DNA from: Salipaludibacillus sp047795645
GTDB taxonomy: Bacteria; Bacillota; Bacilli; Bacillales; Salisediminibacteriaceae
Direction: 5' to 3'
DNA: 64,000 nt
Assembly: GCF_047795645.1 (NCBI RefSeq)
Contig: NZ_CP181045.1
Location: 1,240,001 to 1,304,000, forward strand
Below the pieces are notes generated by a model, which saw only the letters and a program-made list of their open reading frames with translations, was not told the origin of the DNA and did no database searches. Each line of letters opens with the position of its first letter. Position 1 is the stretch's first letter. This document shows positions 17,157 to 26,075 of this stretch, in pieces. The position numbers were made by a program, and so were the translations under genes.

Positions 17157-18419
17157 ATGGAAAACACGGAAACAAAAACCGTTCAGGTTAGAGATATTTT
17201 AATTGCTCATCAAGTGTTGAAAGACATAGTTGTAAACACACCTTTGCAAAAGGATGCAATCCTTTCTGAAAAGTACGGAGCAAATGTATATTTAAAGAGA
17301 GAAGACCTTCAAGTTGTTCGTTCGTTTAAACTTCGTGGAGCATATCATTTAATGCAAGGATTGTCAGAGGAAGAACTTCAAAATGGTGTCGTCTGTGCAA
17401 GTGCAGGAAACCATGCTCAAGGATTCGCCTATTCATGTAAAGCGTTGGGAGTTCGAGGAAGGGTTTTTATGCCTAGCACAACCCCTCGTCAAAAAGTTTC
17501 CCGTGTAGAGTTTTTCGGGGAACCTTTTGTTGAAGTCGTATTAACGGGGGACACCTTTGACGATTCCTTCAATGAAGCAAAGGGATATTGCGAAGATAAT
17601 TCGATGACGTTTATTCACCCTTTCGACGACCATCGGACAATTGCAGGGCAAGGAACTGTTGGAATGGAAATATTAGAATCGATGGACCAATCTGTTTCAC
17701 ATATTTTTATGAGCATTGGCGGTGGGGGGCTTATTTCGGGAGTCGGTACTTACTTCAAAAATATTAGTCCACACACGAAAGTGATTGGAGTCGAGCCTGC
17801 TGGAGCACCTGGAATGAAAGAATCATTAAAAAAAGGCAAAGTAGTTACATTAGATAAGATTGATAAATTCGTTGATGGAGCAGCAGTTAAAACTGTTGGC
17901 CAATTAACATATAACATAGCTAAAGAAGTCATTGACGACATTGCTGTCATTCCTGAAGGGAAAGTTTGTTCAACTATGTTAAATCTATACAATGAAAATG
18001 CGATTGTTGCCGAGCCAGCAGGAGCGCTTTCAGTGTCAGCCTTAGATAGTTACCGTGATGAAATTAAAGGAAAGAATGTCGTATGTATTATAAGTGGTGG
18101 CAATAACGATATTGAACGTATGCAAGAAATCAAAGAGAGATCACTTATTTACGATGGAATTAAGCATTATTTTATTGTTAATTTTCCGCAACGAGCAGGT
18201 GCATTAAGAGAATTTATGTCTGAAGTACTTGGCGAAACAGACGATATAACACGTTTCGAATATACAAAAAAGAACAACCGAGATAAAGGACCTGTATTAG
18301 TAGGGATTGAGCTAAAACAAAAAGAAGATTATTATCCTCTTATCAAAAGGATGGAAAATAACGGTTTTACGTATGTTGAAATCAATAAAGACCAAGATCT
18401 ATTTAATCTATTAATTTGA
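17157..18419 (+). CDS. ilvA: Threonine ammonia-lyase (threonine dehydratase), biosynthetic type
   Basis: PLP enzyme that deaminates threonine to 2-oxobutanoate, the first committed step to isoleucine. The 420-residue length is that of Bacillus IlvA. The PLP lysine is K58 in SFKLRGA, and the phosphate-binding loop is SIGGGGLISG. A C-terminal ACT-like regulatory domain (from about residue 335, beginning HYFIVNFPQRAGALREF) is where isoleucine acts in the family. The ATG has AAGGAAGGA about 9 bases upstream. It is monocistronic, not part of an ilv-leu operon here, and ends in a strong terminator. Confidence 0.95.
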   Translation: MENTETKTVQVRDILIAHQVLKDIVVNTPLQKDAILSEKYGANVYLKREDLQVVRSFKLRGAYHLMQGLSEEELQNGVVCASAGNHAQGFAYSCKALGVRGRVFMPSTTPRQKVSRVEFFGEPFVEVVLTGDTFDDSFNEAKGYCEDNSMTFIHPFDDHRTIAGQGTVGMEILESMDQSVSHIFMSIGGGGLISGVGTYFKNISPHTKVIGVEPAGAPGMKESLKKGKVVTLDKIDKFVDGAAVKTVGQLTYNIAKEVIDDIAVIPEGKVCSTMLNLYNENAIVAEPAGALSVSALDSYRDEIKGKNVVCIISGGNNDIERMQEIKERSLIYDGIKHYFIVNFPQRAGALREFMSEVLGETDDITRFEYTKKNNRDKGPVLVGIELKQKEDYYPLIKRMENNGFTYVEINKDQDLFNLLI

Positions 18420-18428
18420 TTATATAAG

Positions 18429-18459
18429 CTGAGGGAAGTTATATTTCCTCAGTTTTTTT
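18429..18459 (+). terminator. Rho-independent terminator of ilvA
   Basis: Nine-base-pair stem (18429-18437 with 18444-18452, one G-T pair) followed by seven T. Repeat copy 3 begins at its last base. Confidence 0.93.
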
Positions 18460-18558
18460 AGTACTTAAAGAATGTTTAACTTCGCTAAAAGATTAAAATA
18501 TAAGATAAACTAAGGCTTCGACATGAAGAACTTGGCGACAAGTCAACTTTTTCTAATG
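18460..18558 (+). repeat. Intergenic terminator-abutting repeat, copy 3 (full length)
   Basis: A 99-bp copy in the opposite genomic orientation to copies 1 and 2, but in the same orientation relative to the terminator it follows. It runs from GTACTTAAAGAATGTTTAAC through TTCGCTAAAA and AACTAAGGCTTCG to TTTTTCTAATG. The central part can fold as a hairpin (TCGACATG with the downstream TTGGCGA, imperfect). Confidence 0.85.
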
Positions 18559-18631
18559 TAAAGATTTTATCGAACGGGACAATCAGATATAATGATGAAT
18601 ATACTATTGAAAAGAAAGTAGGCATGTAATT

Positions 18632-19504
18632 ATGGAAAAATTAACACCAGGTATGATTGAAAATTTTATCGTGGAAAGAGTCATTGATACAGGATACGTT
18701 CTTAAACTAGACAAACACGAAGTGCTTCTTCATAAAAATGAAGCAACAGAGGAATTAATAAACGGCCAAGAAGTGGATGCTTTTTTGTATGAAGACAAAA
18801 AAGGTAAAATCGTCGCTTCGATGAAACTACCGGAAGTAACTTTGGAAACTTATGATTGGGTTCAAGTCGTCGATGTTGTTGAAAAACTAGGTGTATTCGT
18901 ACATATAGGTTTGCCAAAAGATATCCTTGTCTCAGCGGATGATCTCCCTCTTCTTCCAGAAGTTTGGCCAAAGCGTGGAGATCACCTGTTTGTTACATTA
19001 GATCACGATCGTCGTGGCAAATTGATAGCAAAGCCGGTTACAGAAGAAATTATAGATCAAGAACGTGATCAAGCCCCTAAAGATATGCTAAATGAAACGA
19101 AAAGCGGTCATATATATCGAGCATCAAAAATTGGATCATTCTTAATTACTGAAGAAGGCTATCGTGGTTTCATTCATGAGAGCGAACGAAAACAAGAACC
19201 GAGATTAGGGCAGTTAGTAAAAGGGCGCGTCATTGCTGTAAAAGACGATGGTACGCTAAACATGTCGCTAAAACCATTGATCCTGGAAAGCCGTGATCAA
19301 GATGCCCAGCAATTACTAGATGAAATCGAAAAAAATGGCGGAAAAATCCCGTTTACAGATCAGTCAACACCAGATGAGGTAAGAGAAAGGTTTCACCTAA
19401 GTAAAGCAGCATTTAAGCGAGCAATGGGGAAACTTCTAAAAGAAAATAAAGTTGTCCAATCTAATGGAGCTACGCACATTATTGATGTAGACAAAAAAGA
19501 GTAA
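18632..19504 (+). CDS. cvfB: S1-domain RNA-binding protein CvfB (YitL)
   Basis: A 290-residue cytoplasmic protein matching CvfB/YitL: three tandem S1-like beta-barrels (about 1-62, 65-135 and 145-215, the last with RGFIHESERKQEPRLGQLVK) and a C-terminal winged helix (about 225-285, FHLSKAAFKRAMGKLLKEN). In Staphylococcus CvfB affects virulence gene expression and binds RNA; the Bacillus role is not established. TATAAT at 18588-18593 is a possible -10. A terminator follows at once, so it is monocistronic. Confidence 0.93.
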   Translation: MEKLTPGMIENFIVERVIDTGYVLKLDKHEVLLHKNEATEELINGQEVDAFLYEDKKGKIVASMKLPEVTLETYDWVQVVDVVEKLGVFVHIGLPKDILVSADDLPLLPEVWPKRGDHLFVTLDHDRRGKLIAKPVTEEIIDQERDQAPKDMLNETKSGHIYRASKIGSFLITEEGYRGFIHESERKQEPRLGQLVKGRVIAVKDDGTLNMSLKPLILESRDQDAQQLLDEIEKNGGKIPFTDQSTPDEVRERFHLSKAAFKRAMGKLLKENKVVQSNGATHIIDVDKKE

Positions 19505-19517
19505 TTATTGAGTACGA

Positions 19518-19546
19518 GAGGAAATTTTCTAAATTTCCTCTTTTAT
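19518..19546 (+). terminator. Rho-independent terminator of cvfB
   Basis: Ten-base arms GAGGAAATTT / AAATTTCCTC with a 3-base loop, followed by TTTTATTTTG. Confidence 0.88.
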
Positions 19547-19598
19547 TTTGTCTTAGAACCGATGATTTACTATGCCCATATGTTGAGGATTCCAGAAA

Positions 19599-19620
19599 AT
19601 CTATCAATTAATTGATAGAT
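19599..19620. promoter_or_regulatory. Perfect 22-bp palindrome upstream of topB
   Basis: ATCTATCAATT followed by its exact reverse complement, with no spacer, about 150 bases before topB. There is no U-tract, so it is more likely an operator than a terminator. The binding protein is unknown. Confidence 0.5.
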
Positions 19621-19771
19621 AATTTAAGTAACATATGGTAAAATAAAACGTACGTTCCCTCGTGAGATAACAACCATAAATGCATCCCCATCCATCTCAA
19701 ATATTGAATCCAGTCTTCCCCTTTGAAAGTGTTTCTACCAAAAAAAACGATAGAATATAGGTGAGTCCACA

Positions 19772-21982
19772 TTGAAATTAATCATCGCTGAAAAACCCGA
19801 CCAAGGAGCAAAACTAGCTGCCCCGTATCCATCCCAAAAGAAGAAAGACCATATCAGCATTAGCAAATGTGACCAATTTCCACAAGGAGCGATTGTTACG
19901 TGGGCAGTAGGTCATTTATGTGAGTTGCTTCCTCCTGAAGAATACAATCCCGACTGGAAAAAATGGCGAATCGATGCACTACCAATTGTACCAAATCACT
20001 TTAAGTATCGCGTAATCAAAACAAAATGGAAAGCATTTAAAGTTATTAAAGATTTTGTTCATCATCAAGAAGTTGATGAAGTTATCATTGCAGGAGATGC
20101 TGAAAGGGAGGGGGAAGCAATCGTTCGTTTAGTCCTTCAGCAATGCAAAAATAATAAACCGATGAAACGTCTATGGATTTCATCTTTAACTGCTAACGCT
20201 GTTCAAAATGGATTCAAAAAATTACTAAATGAACAAGAAACGAGAGCGTTATTTAACGAAGCAATTAGTAGGGCTTATGCTGACTGGCTTATTGGCATGA
20301 ATGCTTCTCGAGTATATTCACTACTTCTCCAACAGCACGGTGCAGGAGATGTCTTTTCTACCGGAAGAGTGCAAACACCGACGCTTGCGTTGATTGTAAA
20401 ACGCGAAGAAGAAATTGAGAAATTTAAATCAGAAGCCTTTTGGGAAGTGAAAGCAACGTTTCTAATTGACGAGGAACGGTATGAGGGGACTTGGCATAAA
20501 GAGGGAGAATCACGCCTTGATAAAGTAGAAGTCGCAAATAAAATCGCAGCTTTTTGCGATGGAAAACCGGCAAAGATCGTAGACGTCAAGCGTACTAAAA
20601 AAGATATTCTACCTCCATACTTTTTTAATCTATCTTCTTTACAGTCACTTGCAAACAAACGATTTAAATATTCACCTAAAAAAACACTCGATATCGCACA
20701 AAAGCTTTACGTCAAAGGCTACATATCTTATCCAAGAACTGATTCTAATTTTGTTACGAAAGAAGAAGCATTGATGTTTCCTGAAATTCTTTCAAAAATA
20801 AGTGCACTTGCTTCATTCCAATCTTTCTTTCCCATACCAATAGAGTCTATTTTATCTTCAAAACGATACGTTAATGAAAAAAAAGTCAAAGATCACTATG
20901 CAATTATTCCAACTGAACAAGTCATCGATCCTGAAAATTTAAATCAGGACGAAAATAAAATATATCGAATGGTTGTTGAACGGCTGATTGCTGCGCATTA
21001 TGATCCTTGTAAGATGAATTATACGTCAATGGAAACACTCGTTGATGGCCGCGCGACTTTCCGTTCTAAAGGAAAACAACTTGTGAAAGAGGGATGGAGA
21101 AAGGTAATCCCATTTACACAAGAAGCAAAAAGTTCTTCACAACAAGATACACTTTTACCTTTGTTAGATAAAGGAAGCGAAGGAGTAGTTGATAAAGTTC
21201 AGACGAAGGAAGGTAAAACTCACCCTCCAAAAAGACTTACAGAAGGAGATCTTATTACTCTAATGAAGTCCGCGGGCAAACACATTGATGACGAAAGTTT
21301 ATTAAAAGTCATGAATGAAACAGAAGGACTGGGGACAGAAGCGACAAGGGCAGGGATTATAGGCATTTTAAAAGACAGAGCTTACATTGAAGTAACAAAT
21401 AATCAAGTTTTCCCAACCGATAAAGGGAGGATACTTATCACAGCGGTTGGAAAATCGATTCTCGCGTCTCCAGAAATGACGGCAAAATGGGAGCAAAGAT
21501 TAGCGGAAATAGGTGATGGCAAAGCAGAGATGGGATCTTTTGTCGAACAAGCAAAAAATTTGTCCACATCGATCATTAATGACGCTCGAAGTCGCTCATC
21601 AGAATGGTCATTTGACCAAGAAAAACTCGATAAAATTAATGCGGCTAAACCTGCCTGGAAAGGGAAGGGGAACAAAAGAAAATCATTTTCAAATCAGTCA
21701 CTAGGAACTTGCCCACAATGTGGAGGAAATATTATTGACAAGGGAAATTTTTACGGATGTTCTAAATATAGGACAGCTCAATGTAAATATACTCTTTCTA
21801 AACGTATTCTCAATCAGACTATCCCTTTAAAGCAAGTGAAATTATTGCTTCATAAGGGACAGACTGAAATTATTAAAGGATTCGAGAAAAATGAGAAAAC
21901 ATTTGACGCTTCGCTTCTTTGGGATTCACAGCAAAATCGAGTTACCTTTTCTTTTCCGAAGAATTCGTCAGCGAATCAATAA
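19772..21982 (+). CDS. topB: DNA topoisomerase III
   Basis: Type IA topoisomerase that decatenates DNA by single-strand passage. The 736-residue protein opens with the TOPRIM domain (MKLIIAEKPDQG, and the acidic GDAEREGE), has the catalytic tyrosine Y320 in SYPRTDS, and ends with a zinc-ribbon (CPQCGG, then C-x13-C spacing) of the bacterial type. The start is TTG, chosen because AGGTGAG lies 6 bases before it and the N-terminus matches the family. Its last 41 bases overlap the 3' end of the convergent phosphoesterase gene. Confidence 0.95.
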   Translation: MKLIIAEKPDQGAKLAAPYPSQKKKDHISISKCDQFPQGAIVTWAVGHLCELLPPEEYNPDWKKWRIDALPIVPNHFKYRVIKTKWKAFKVIKDFVHHQEVDEVIIAGDAEREGEAIVRLVLQQCKNNKPMKRLWISSLTANAVQNGFKKLLNEQETRALFNEAISRAYADWLIGMNASRVYSLLLQQHGAGDVFSTGRVQTPTLALIVKREEEIEKFKSEAFWEVKATFLIDEERYEGTWHKEGESRLDKVEVANKIAAFCDGKPAKIVDVKRTKKDILPPYFFNLSSLQSLANKRFKYSPKKTLDIAQKLYVKGYISYPRTDSNFVTKEEALMFPEILSKISALASFQSFFPIPIESILSSKRYVNEKKVKDHYAIIPTEQVIDPENLNQDENKIYRMVVERLIAAHYDPCKMNYTSMETLVDGRATFRSKGKQLVKEGWRKVIPFTQEAKSSSQQDTLLPLLDKGSEGVVDKVQTKEGKTHPPKRLTEGDLITLMKSAGKHIDDESLLKVMNETEGLGTEATRAGIIGILKDRAYIEVTNNQVFPTDKGRILITAVGKSILASPEMTAKWEQRLAEIGDGKAEMGSFVEQAKNLSTSIINDARSRSSEWSFDQEKLDKINAAKPAWKGKGNKRKSFSNQSLGTCPQCGGNIIDKGNFYGCSKYRTAQCKYTLSKRILNQTIPLKQVKLLLHKGQTEIIKGFEKNEKTFDASLLWDSQQNRVTFSFPKNSSANQ

Positions 21983-23087
21983 AAGTTATATCCAATTGTA
22001 CTACTTCAGAACGGCTTCCGATACGAATAGGAGGGCCCCAAAATCCAAATCCAGACGAAACGATGACATGGAGTTGATTTTTCTTTTTATAGCCCCAATC
22101 AAGTTCAAAGATTTTTTTAGTTATCCAATGATTTGGTGCAATTTGACCTCGGTGCGTATGGCCACTAATTACTATATCCGCTCCTTGATCCATGATCGCA
22201 TCGAGATCATTAGGTTGGTGGTCTAGAACTAGTGTTGGTATGGTAGACTTTCTAGATGACTCCATCAATTCATCTATGGTGTTGCGCTTGTGATCTGTCT
22301 TGTCTTTTCTACCAACAATCTGAATGCTGTTATCGATGACAACTGTTTCATCTTGTAAAATAGTCACACCAATGTTTTTCATTATTTTCGTCAGTTGTTT
22401 GATTTTGCCTCCATAGTATTCATGATTGCCTAGAACCGCATACACTCCAGAATCAGCTTTTATATTTTTTAACGTTCGATCCATTCGTTTTTCTTTAAAA
22501 ATACTCGGATCATCGTCAACTAAATCGCCGGGAAACAATACAAGTTCCGCGTTTAATTTATTTATGGTTCGAACTAGTCGTTTAGCGTGATTTTTCCCTG
22601 ATAGACCTCCAAAATGCATGTCAGAAGCGACCGCGATTCTTAGTGATTTCCGTTTCGCTTTTCCTCGTGGAACTTCAAGAGAGTAAGTTCTAACCACAGG
22701 CTGATATGCATTGTATAATCCGAAACCAATGTAACTGAAAAATAGCACCCATATAATAAACCCTACACTAATGATTAGCGAAACCAAGGGGAAGCCTAAC
22801 AAATGCAGGAGATATATTATGACATTTGCAACCGGTAAAACGATAACTCCAAACTGAAAACACGCTAACCAGAACGATCCAACCATTTTTAAAGGTAACA
22901 ATGCCTTGAAAATTTGCCCGAATAAAAAAGCATAAGCTAAAAATGCGATGAAAATTCCAATAACAACTGGATTATCAAATTGAAAAGTCGTTTGCAGCCA
23001 AACGTGAAGATTCCAACCGATATAATAATTTAAACTTGAATAAATAATAATAAACAATCCAAAACTCGCAAGCAATTTTATGTTCAT
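21942..23087 (-). CDS. Membrane-anchored metallophosphoesterase (YaeI/YkuE-like)
   Basis: A 381-residue protein with about five N-terminal membrane helices (roughly residues 1-135) and a calcineurin-type phosphoesterase domain carrying all metal motifs: SDMHFGG, PGDLVDDD, GNHEYYG, and GHTHRGQ. Relatives (YaeI, YkuE, LpxH-like) cleave phosphates from lipids or cyclic nucleotides; the substrate here is unknown. I chose the ATG at 23087, with GAGGTGG 8 bases upstream; the GTG four codons earlier overlaps that site. It converges with and overlaps topB. Confidence 0.88.
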   Translation of the reverse strand: MNIKLLASFGLFIIIYSSLNYYIGWNLHVWLQTTFQFDNPVVIGIFIAFLAYAFLFGQIFKALLPLKMVGSFWLACFQFGVIVLPVANVIIYLLHLLGFPLVSLIISVGFIIWVLFFSYIGFGLYNAYQPVVRTYSLEVPRGKAKRKSLRIAVASDMHFGGLSGKNHAKRLVRTINKLNAELVLFPGDLVDDDPSIFKEKRMDRTLKNIKADSGVYAVLGNHEYYGGKIKQLTKIMKNIGVTILQDETVVIDNSIQIVGRKDKTDHKRNTIDELMESSRKSTIPTLVLDHQPNDLDAIMDQGADIVISGHTHRGQIAPNHWITKKIFELDWGYKKKNQLHVIVSSGFGFWGPPIRIGSRSEVVQLDITFIDSLTNSSEKKR

Positions 23088-23357
23088 ACAGATAGCCACC
23101 TCATAGCACTTTCATTTATTGTCGATTATTTCCTTTCCTTGTTGAGTAACTGGAGAATAAAGTTTAATTACAGAAAAGTTGTTTACGGACTAATACTATT
23201 TTATTATGATTAATAGAGAAAAGAAAAGCGATAGCATTTAAACTTGAATAATTAAGTGTTTTACAGAGACAAAGGATCACCCTGTTATGACCAAACGAGC
23301 ATTGATTAACTATGCTATTTTCAAATGCTATCTTTTTATTGAAATAGGAGGAATCAT

Positions 23358-23795
23358 ATGGGCGAGTTGTGTGGAATCTGGATAAAGCGATTGAAAAGAG
23401 GTCCAATGGACGCTACTCAACGAGCGAAGCTAATAGAGAATTGCGGCCTTCATAATAATGCAGATCAAGGTGGAAAAAGACAAGTTACGATTATTGAAGA
23501 AGAAAAATGGGAATCTTTAATGACTTCCTTAGGGACAAAATTAGGACCGGAAACTCGGCGTGCTAACTTGATGATAAAAGGTATAAATTTAGAAAAGTCT
23601 CTTGGAAAAGTCTTGAAAATTGGAGATTGTTTCATTAAAATTTATGGTGAAACAAAACCTTGCGAAAAAATGAATCATGCTTTACCCGGATTAAAAAATG
23701 CCATGTCCCCACATTGGCATGGTGGTGCCTATGGTGTCGTATTAAACAACGGTGAGATACATAAAGGAGATTTAGTTAATTGGGTTGAACAATGA
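23358..23795 (+). CDS. MOSC domain protein
   Basis: A 145-residue protein that is essentially one MOSC domain, the sulfur-carrier fold at the C-terminus of molybdenum cofactor sulfurases. Family features seen are GIWIKRLKRGPMD at the N-terminus, RRANLMIKGINL, and the conserved cysteine in KPCEKMNHALPGL. The ATG follows AGGAGGAATC. The 258 bases upstream show no clear promoter. Three small plus-strand genes (MOSC, retropepsin-like, KOW) are closely spaced and may be co-transcribed up to the terminator at 24465; nothing else ties their functions together. Confidence 0.88.
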   Translation: MGELCGIWIKRLKRGPMDATQRAKLIENCGLHNNADQGGKRQVTIIEEEKWESLMTSLGTKLGPETRRANLMIKGINLEKSLGKVLKIGDCFIKIYGETKPCEKMNHALPGLKNAMSPHWHGGAYGVVLNNGEIHKGDLVNWVEQ

Positions 23796-23857
23796 TTAAG
23801 AAAATGTGTATTTATGTTAAGATTCAATTAGGATTAAATATAGAAAGGGTGGCGTCT

Positions 23858-24193
23858 ATGAAAGGGATTCATCATACAAATGGTAAGATTTATACAGAGA
23901 TGCGATTAAAGTTTCAAGGGAAGATACATACAACTGAGGACATGATGATTGATACTAGCTCTTCTGAAACTGTTATTTCACATCATGTAGCTGAGATATT
24001 AGGAATTGATCCAAAATCGGAAGAGAGAGTACACCTTATGGATGAAATCAGTGTTGGTCCATTAAAAGTAAGCGATTTTGATTTAGTTGTAAAAGATATA
24101 GAAGAAGACGGTTTAATTGGAATTGATTTTCTTATGAAAGTAGGTGCAAAAATCAATTTAGATTCACTATCCATTTCTAGTTCAAGGACATAA
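23858..24193 (+). CDS. Small retropepsin-like aspartic protease fold protein
   Basis: A 111-residue protein with one retropepsin-like domain. MIDTSSSETVIS (about residues 32-43) matches the D-T-[GS]-[AS] active-site loop, and DGLIGIDFL is the second hallmark (hydrophobic-hydrophobic-G-x-D-x-L). Retroviral-type proteases of this size act as dimers. The glycine usual after DT is a serine here, as in eukaryotic pepsin second lobes. I chose the ATG at 23858 because AAAGGGTGG precedes it; a frame beginning at 23792 lacks such a site. Proteolytic activity is inferred, not shown. Confidence 0.72.
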   Translation: MKGIHHTNGKIYTEMRLKFQGKIHTTEDMMIDTSSSETVISHHVAEILGIDPKSEERVHLMDEISVGPLKVSDFDLVVKDIEEDGLIGIDFLMKVGAKINLDSLSISSSRT

Positions 24194-24256
24194 TTTAGAA
24201 GTAGTTATTTATCTCACAAAAGAACATATGCATGATATTTTTAAGGAGGAGTCATA

Positions 24257-24454
24257 ATGGCTGAACAAGAAGAACCGTTAGTAAATACAGGGGATACCGT
24301 TAAAGTGATAGCTGGAGAATACAAAGGAAAAAAGGCAGAAGTTATTTCTTCCTACATTAATTCCATTTCAGTTGAATTTGATATTAAGTTAGAAGATGGT
24401 TCAAAGCCAAGGACAGTTTTAAAACATACGGAGTACGAACTTATCACCGAATAA
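24257..24454 (+). CDS. KOW-motif protein, YkvS (DUF2187) family
   Basis: A 65-residue protein built around a KOW motif (GDTVKVIAGEYKGKKAEV, residues 12-29), the short beta fold found in NusG and ribosomal proteins that contacts RNA or protein. Length and layout match the DUF2187 family, which includes B. subtilis YkvS; its function is unknown. A strong AAGGAGGAG site precedes the ATG. It is the last gene of the MOSC cluster. Confidence 0.8.
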   Translation: MAEQEEPLVNTGDTVKVIAGEYKGKKAEVISSYINSISVEFDIKLEDGSKPRTVLKHTEYELITE

Positions 24455-24464
24455 TAATTACATC

Positions 24465-24512
24465 AAAACTGGTTCTAAGAGTGCTAAAAACATTCTTAGA
24501 ACCAGTTTTTAA
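24465..24512. terminator. Bidirectional terminator after the KOW gene
   Basis: Perfect 16-bp arms AAAACTGGTTCTAAGA (24465-24480) and its complement (24494-24509), A-rich left and T-rich right. It lies between convergent genes. Confidence 0.92.
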
Positions 24513-24549
24513 TGAGCACGACGTTCCTACTACTACAACTATTAGAAGG

Positions 24550-25962
24550 TTAGATCCACCCGAAGAAATGAAAACAAAACAATATGATAGGGAGTATTAA
24601 AAAACATACGAAGACAAATACAGCATTCTCTCTAGCGATTATCATCGTAGAAGTTTTCATTAATTTCGATGACATCAAAACTTGTCCTGAAAAAGGAGAC
24701 ACTTGAGTTGCGAGTGTCCACGATAAGAGAAGCGTTAATGCGAGATACTCGGAACTTACACCGAACATTTCAGGCGAAAGGGCACTCCCAACTCCAATCA
24801 CGATAATGATTGGGTGGACACCAATTAATGCAAGGGCAATTGTGATAACCACAACAAAAAGTGTGAATAAATAAACGAAACCAAATGAAAGGTTGAACAA
24901 CAAAGTAGATAGGCTATCGCCTAAATCAGTATATGACAATGCCAAACCAAAGTATCCTGCGCTAATAAAAATTGCTAGTTCATTCTTAAACCTTGAAAAG
25001 GCTCCAATCACTTGTTCATAAACTTCAAAGATGAAGACAGTAAATAGCCTTGAAAACAAAGCCCAAATAACAGGAAGGACTACAGCAAGCATCGATACGA
25101 CGATTAACATATTAACATCGAGAACATAATCCAGAACAAGTGACAACACGACGAGAACTGCAGCAAAGAATACCATCGGTTTTAATGATGCTTTTTCCAA
25201 TCGCGAATTTGTTTCTCCAATGTTATTCTTGACAATTGGATCTTCAGGAAATGAAATACTAGGGAGCATAACCATGCTAATCCCCATAAAGATAAGCGCA
25301 AATATAAACCCAAACCCACCAATGTCAAACCAAGAAACTTCAAAAAGCACGAGGACAAGCCCGACATTTACAAAATATGGCGACCATAACATACAGAAAG
25401 CAAATGCCCTCATCATATGTAAGGTCATTTTTCTTTCTTGAAAACTTGAAAAGCTTTCATCAGCGATTTTCTTTACAATCGCTAATGACCCGAAGTTTAA
25501 TAGTGGCCCAATCGTGGCCACAAGAATGTAGCTGAGTCGGTATGGGTGTTTACCACCACTTTTTTCACGTAGCTTTACTTTTTCTTTTAATGTCGTTAAA
25601 TATCCAGCTGTAGACATAAAAGTTCCTATTAGCGGGATAAGAATAAACAATGACAATAAACTTATATTTTCTCCAAAGCCGTGTATTGCAGCTTCAAGAG
25701 GCACATTTTCAAATGCAAAGATGATTGTTCCAATTACAACAAGAACTAGTACAACACCGCGATTCATGAATGAAATACTGAAAATTGCAAAGAAAAGTAA
25801 TAGCGCTCCTAAAGTACTGTATAGTGTCACGATCCACGAGTATGTAAAAAAATGATTAATTAAATAGAGCGAAGCAGTAATATAACAAATAATTCCTAAA
25901 CCTCTTATGATAATAGTATTTAACGTAGGAATCCCCCCTGACTTAGTAGCTAGATGATTCAT
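24550..25962 (-). CDS. Multi-spanning permease-like membrane protein (paralogue A)
   Basis: A 470-residue, very hydrophobic protein with about 12 membrane segments. It resembles the gene at 27354-28724: both have a RAF...WSP motif in mid-protein (RAFAFCMLWSPYFVNVG here) and a G-x-HP motif near the end (IGVHPIIIVIGVGSALSP). The layout of two similar halves with re-entrant-like segments recalls anion permeases of the ion-transporter superfamily, but I do not recognise the subfamily and cannot name a substrate. The ribosome site (AAGGAAAG) is rather far from the ATG. Divergent from the ParB-like/SDR/permease operon. Confidence 0.65.
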   Translation of the reverse strand: MNHLATKSGGIPTLNTIIIRGLGIICYITASLYLINHFFTYSWIVTLYSTLGALLLFFAIFSISFMNRGVVLVLVVIGTIIFAFENVPLEAAIHGFGENISLLSLFILIPLIGTFMSTAGYLTTLKEKVKLREKSGGKHPYRLSYILVATIGPLLNFGSLAIVKKIADESFSSFQERKMTLHMMRAFAFCMLWSPYFVNVGLVLVLFEVSWFDIGGFGFIFALIFMGISMVMLPSISFPEDPIVKNNIGETNSRLEKASLKPMVFFAAVLVVLSLVLDYVLDVNMLIVVSMLAVVLPVIWALFSRLFTVFIFEVYEQVIGAFSRFKNELAIFISAGYFGLALSYTDLGDSLSTLLFNLSFGFVYLFTLFVVVITIALALIGVHPIIIVIGVGSALSPEMFGVSSEYLALTLLLSWTLATQVSPFSGQVLMSSKLMKTSTMIIARENAVFVFVCFLILPIILFCFHFFGWI

Positions 25963-26075
25963 AGGATTATTCGCGCTTTCCTTGCATCAATGAGGAAATG
26001 GAATGTTTTCAGACTACACAGCTTATATTATACTTGGTTTATCGATAATATGAAATGTACGGGAGGGATGCCGGG

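Noticed and set aside
23164..23406. Minus-strand frame of 80 codons
   Set aside because: No ribosome site, no recognisable features, and it overlaps the start of the well-supported MOSC gene.
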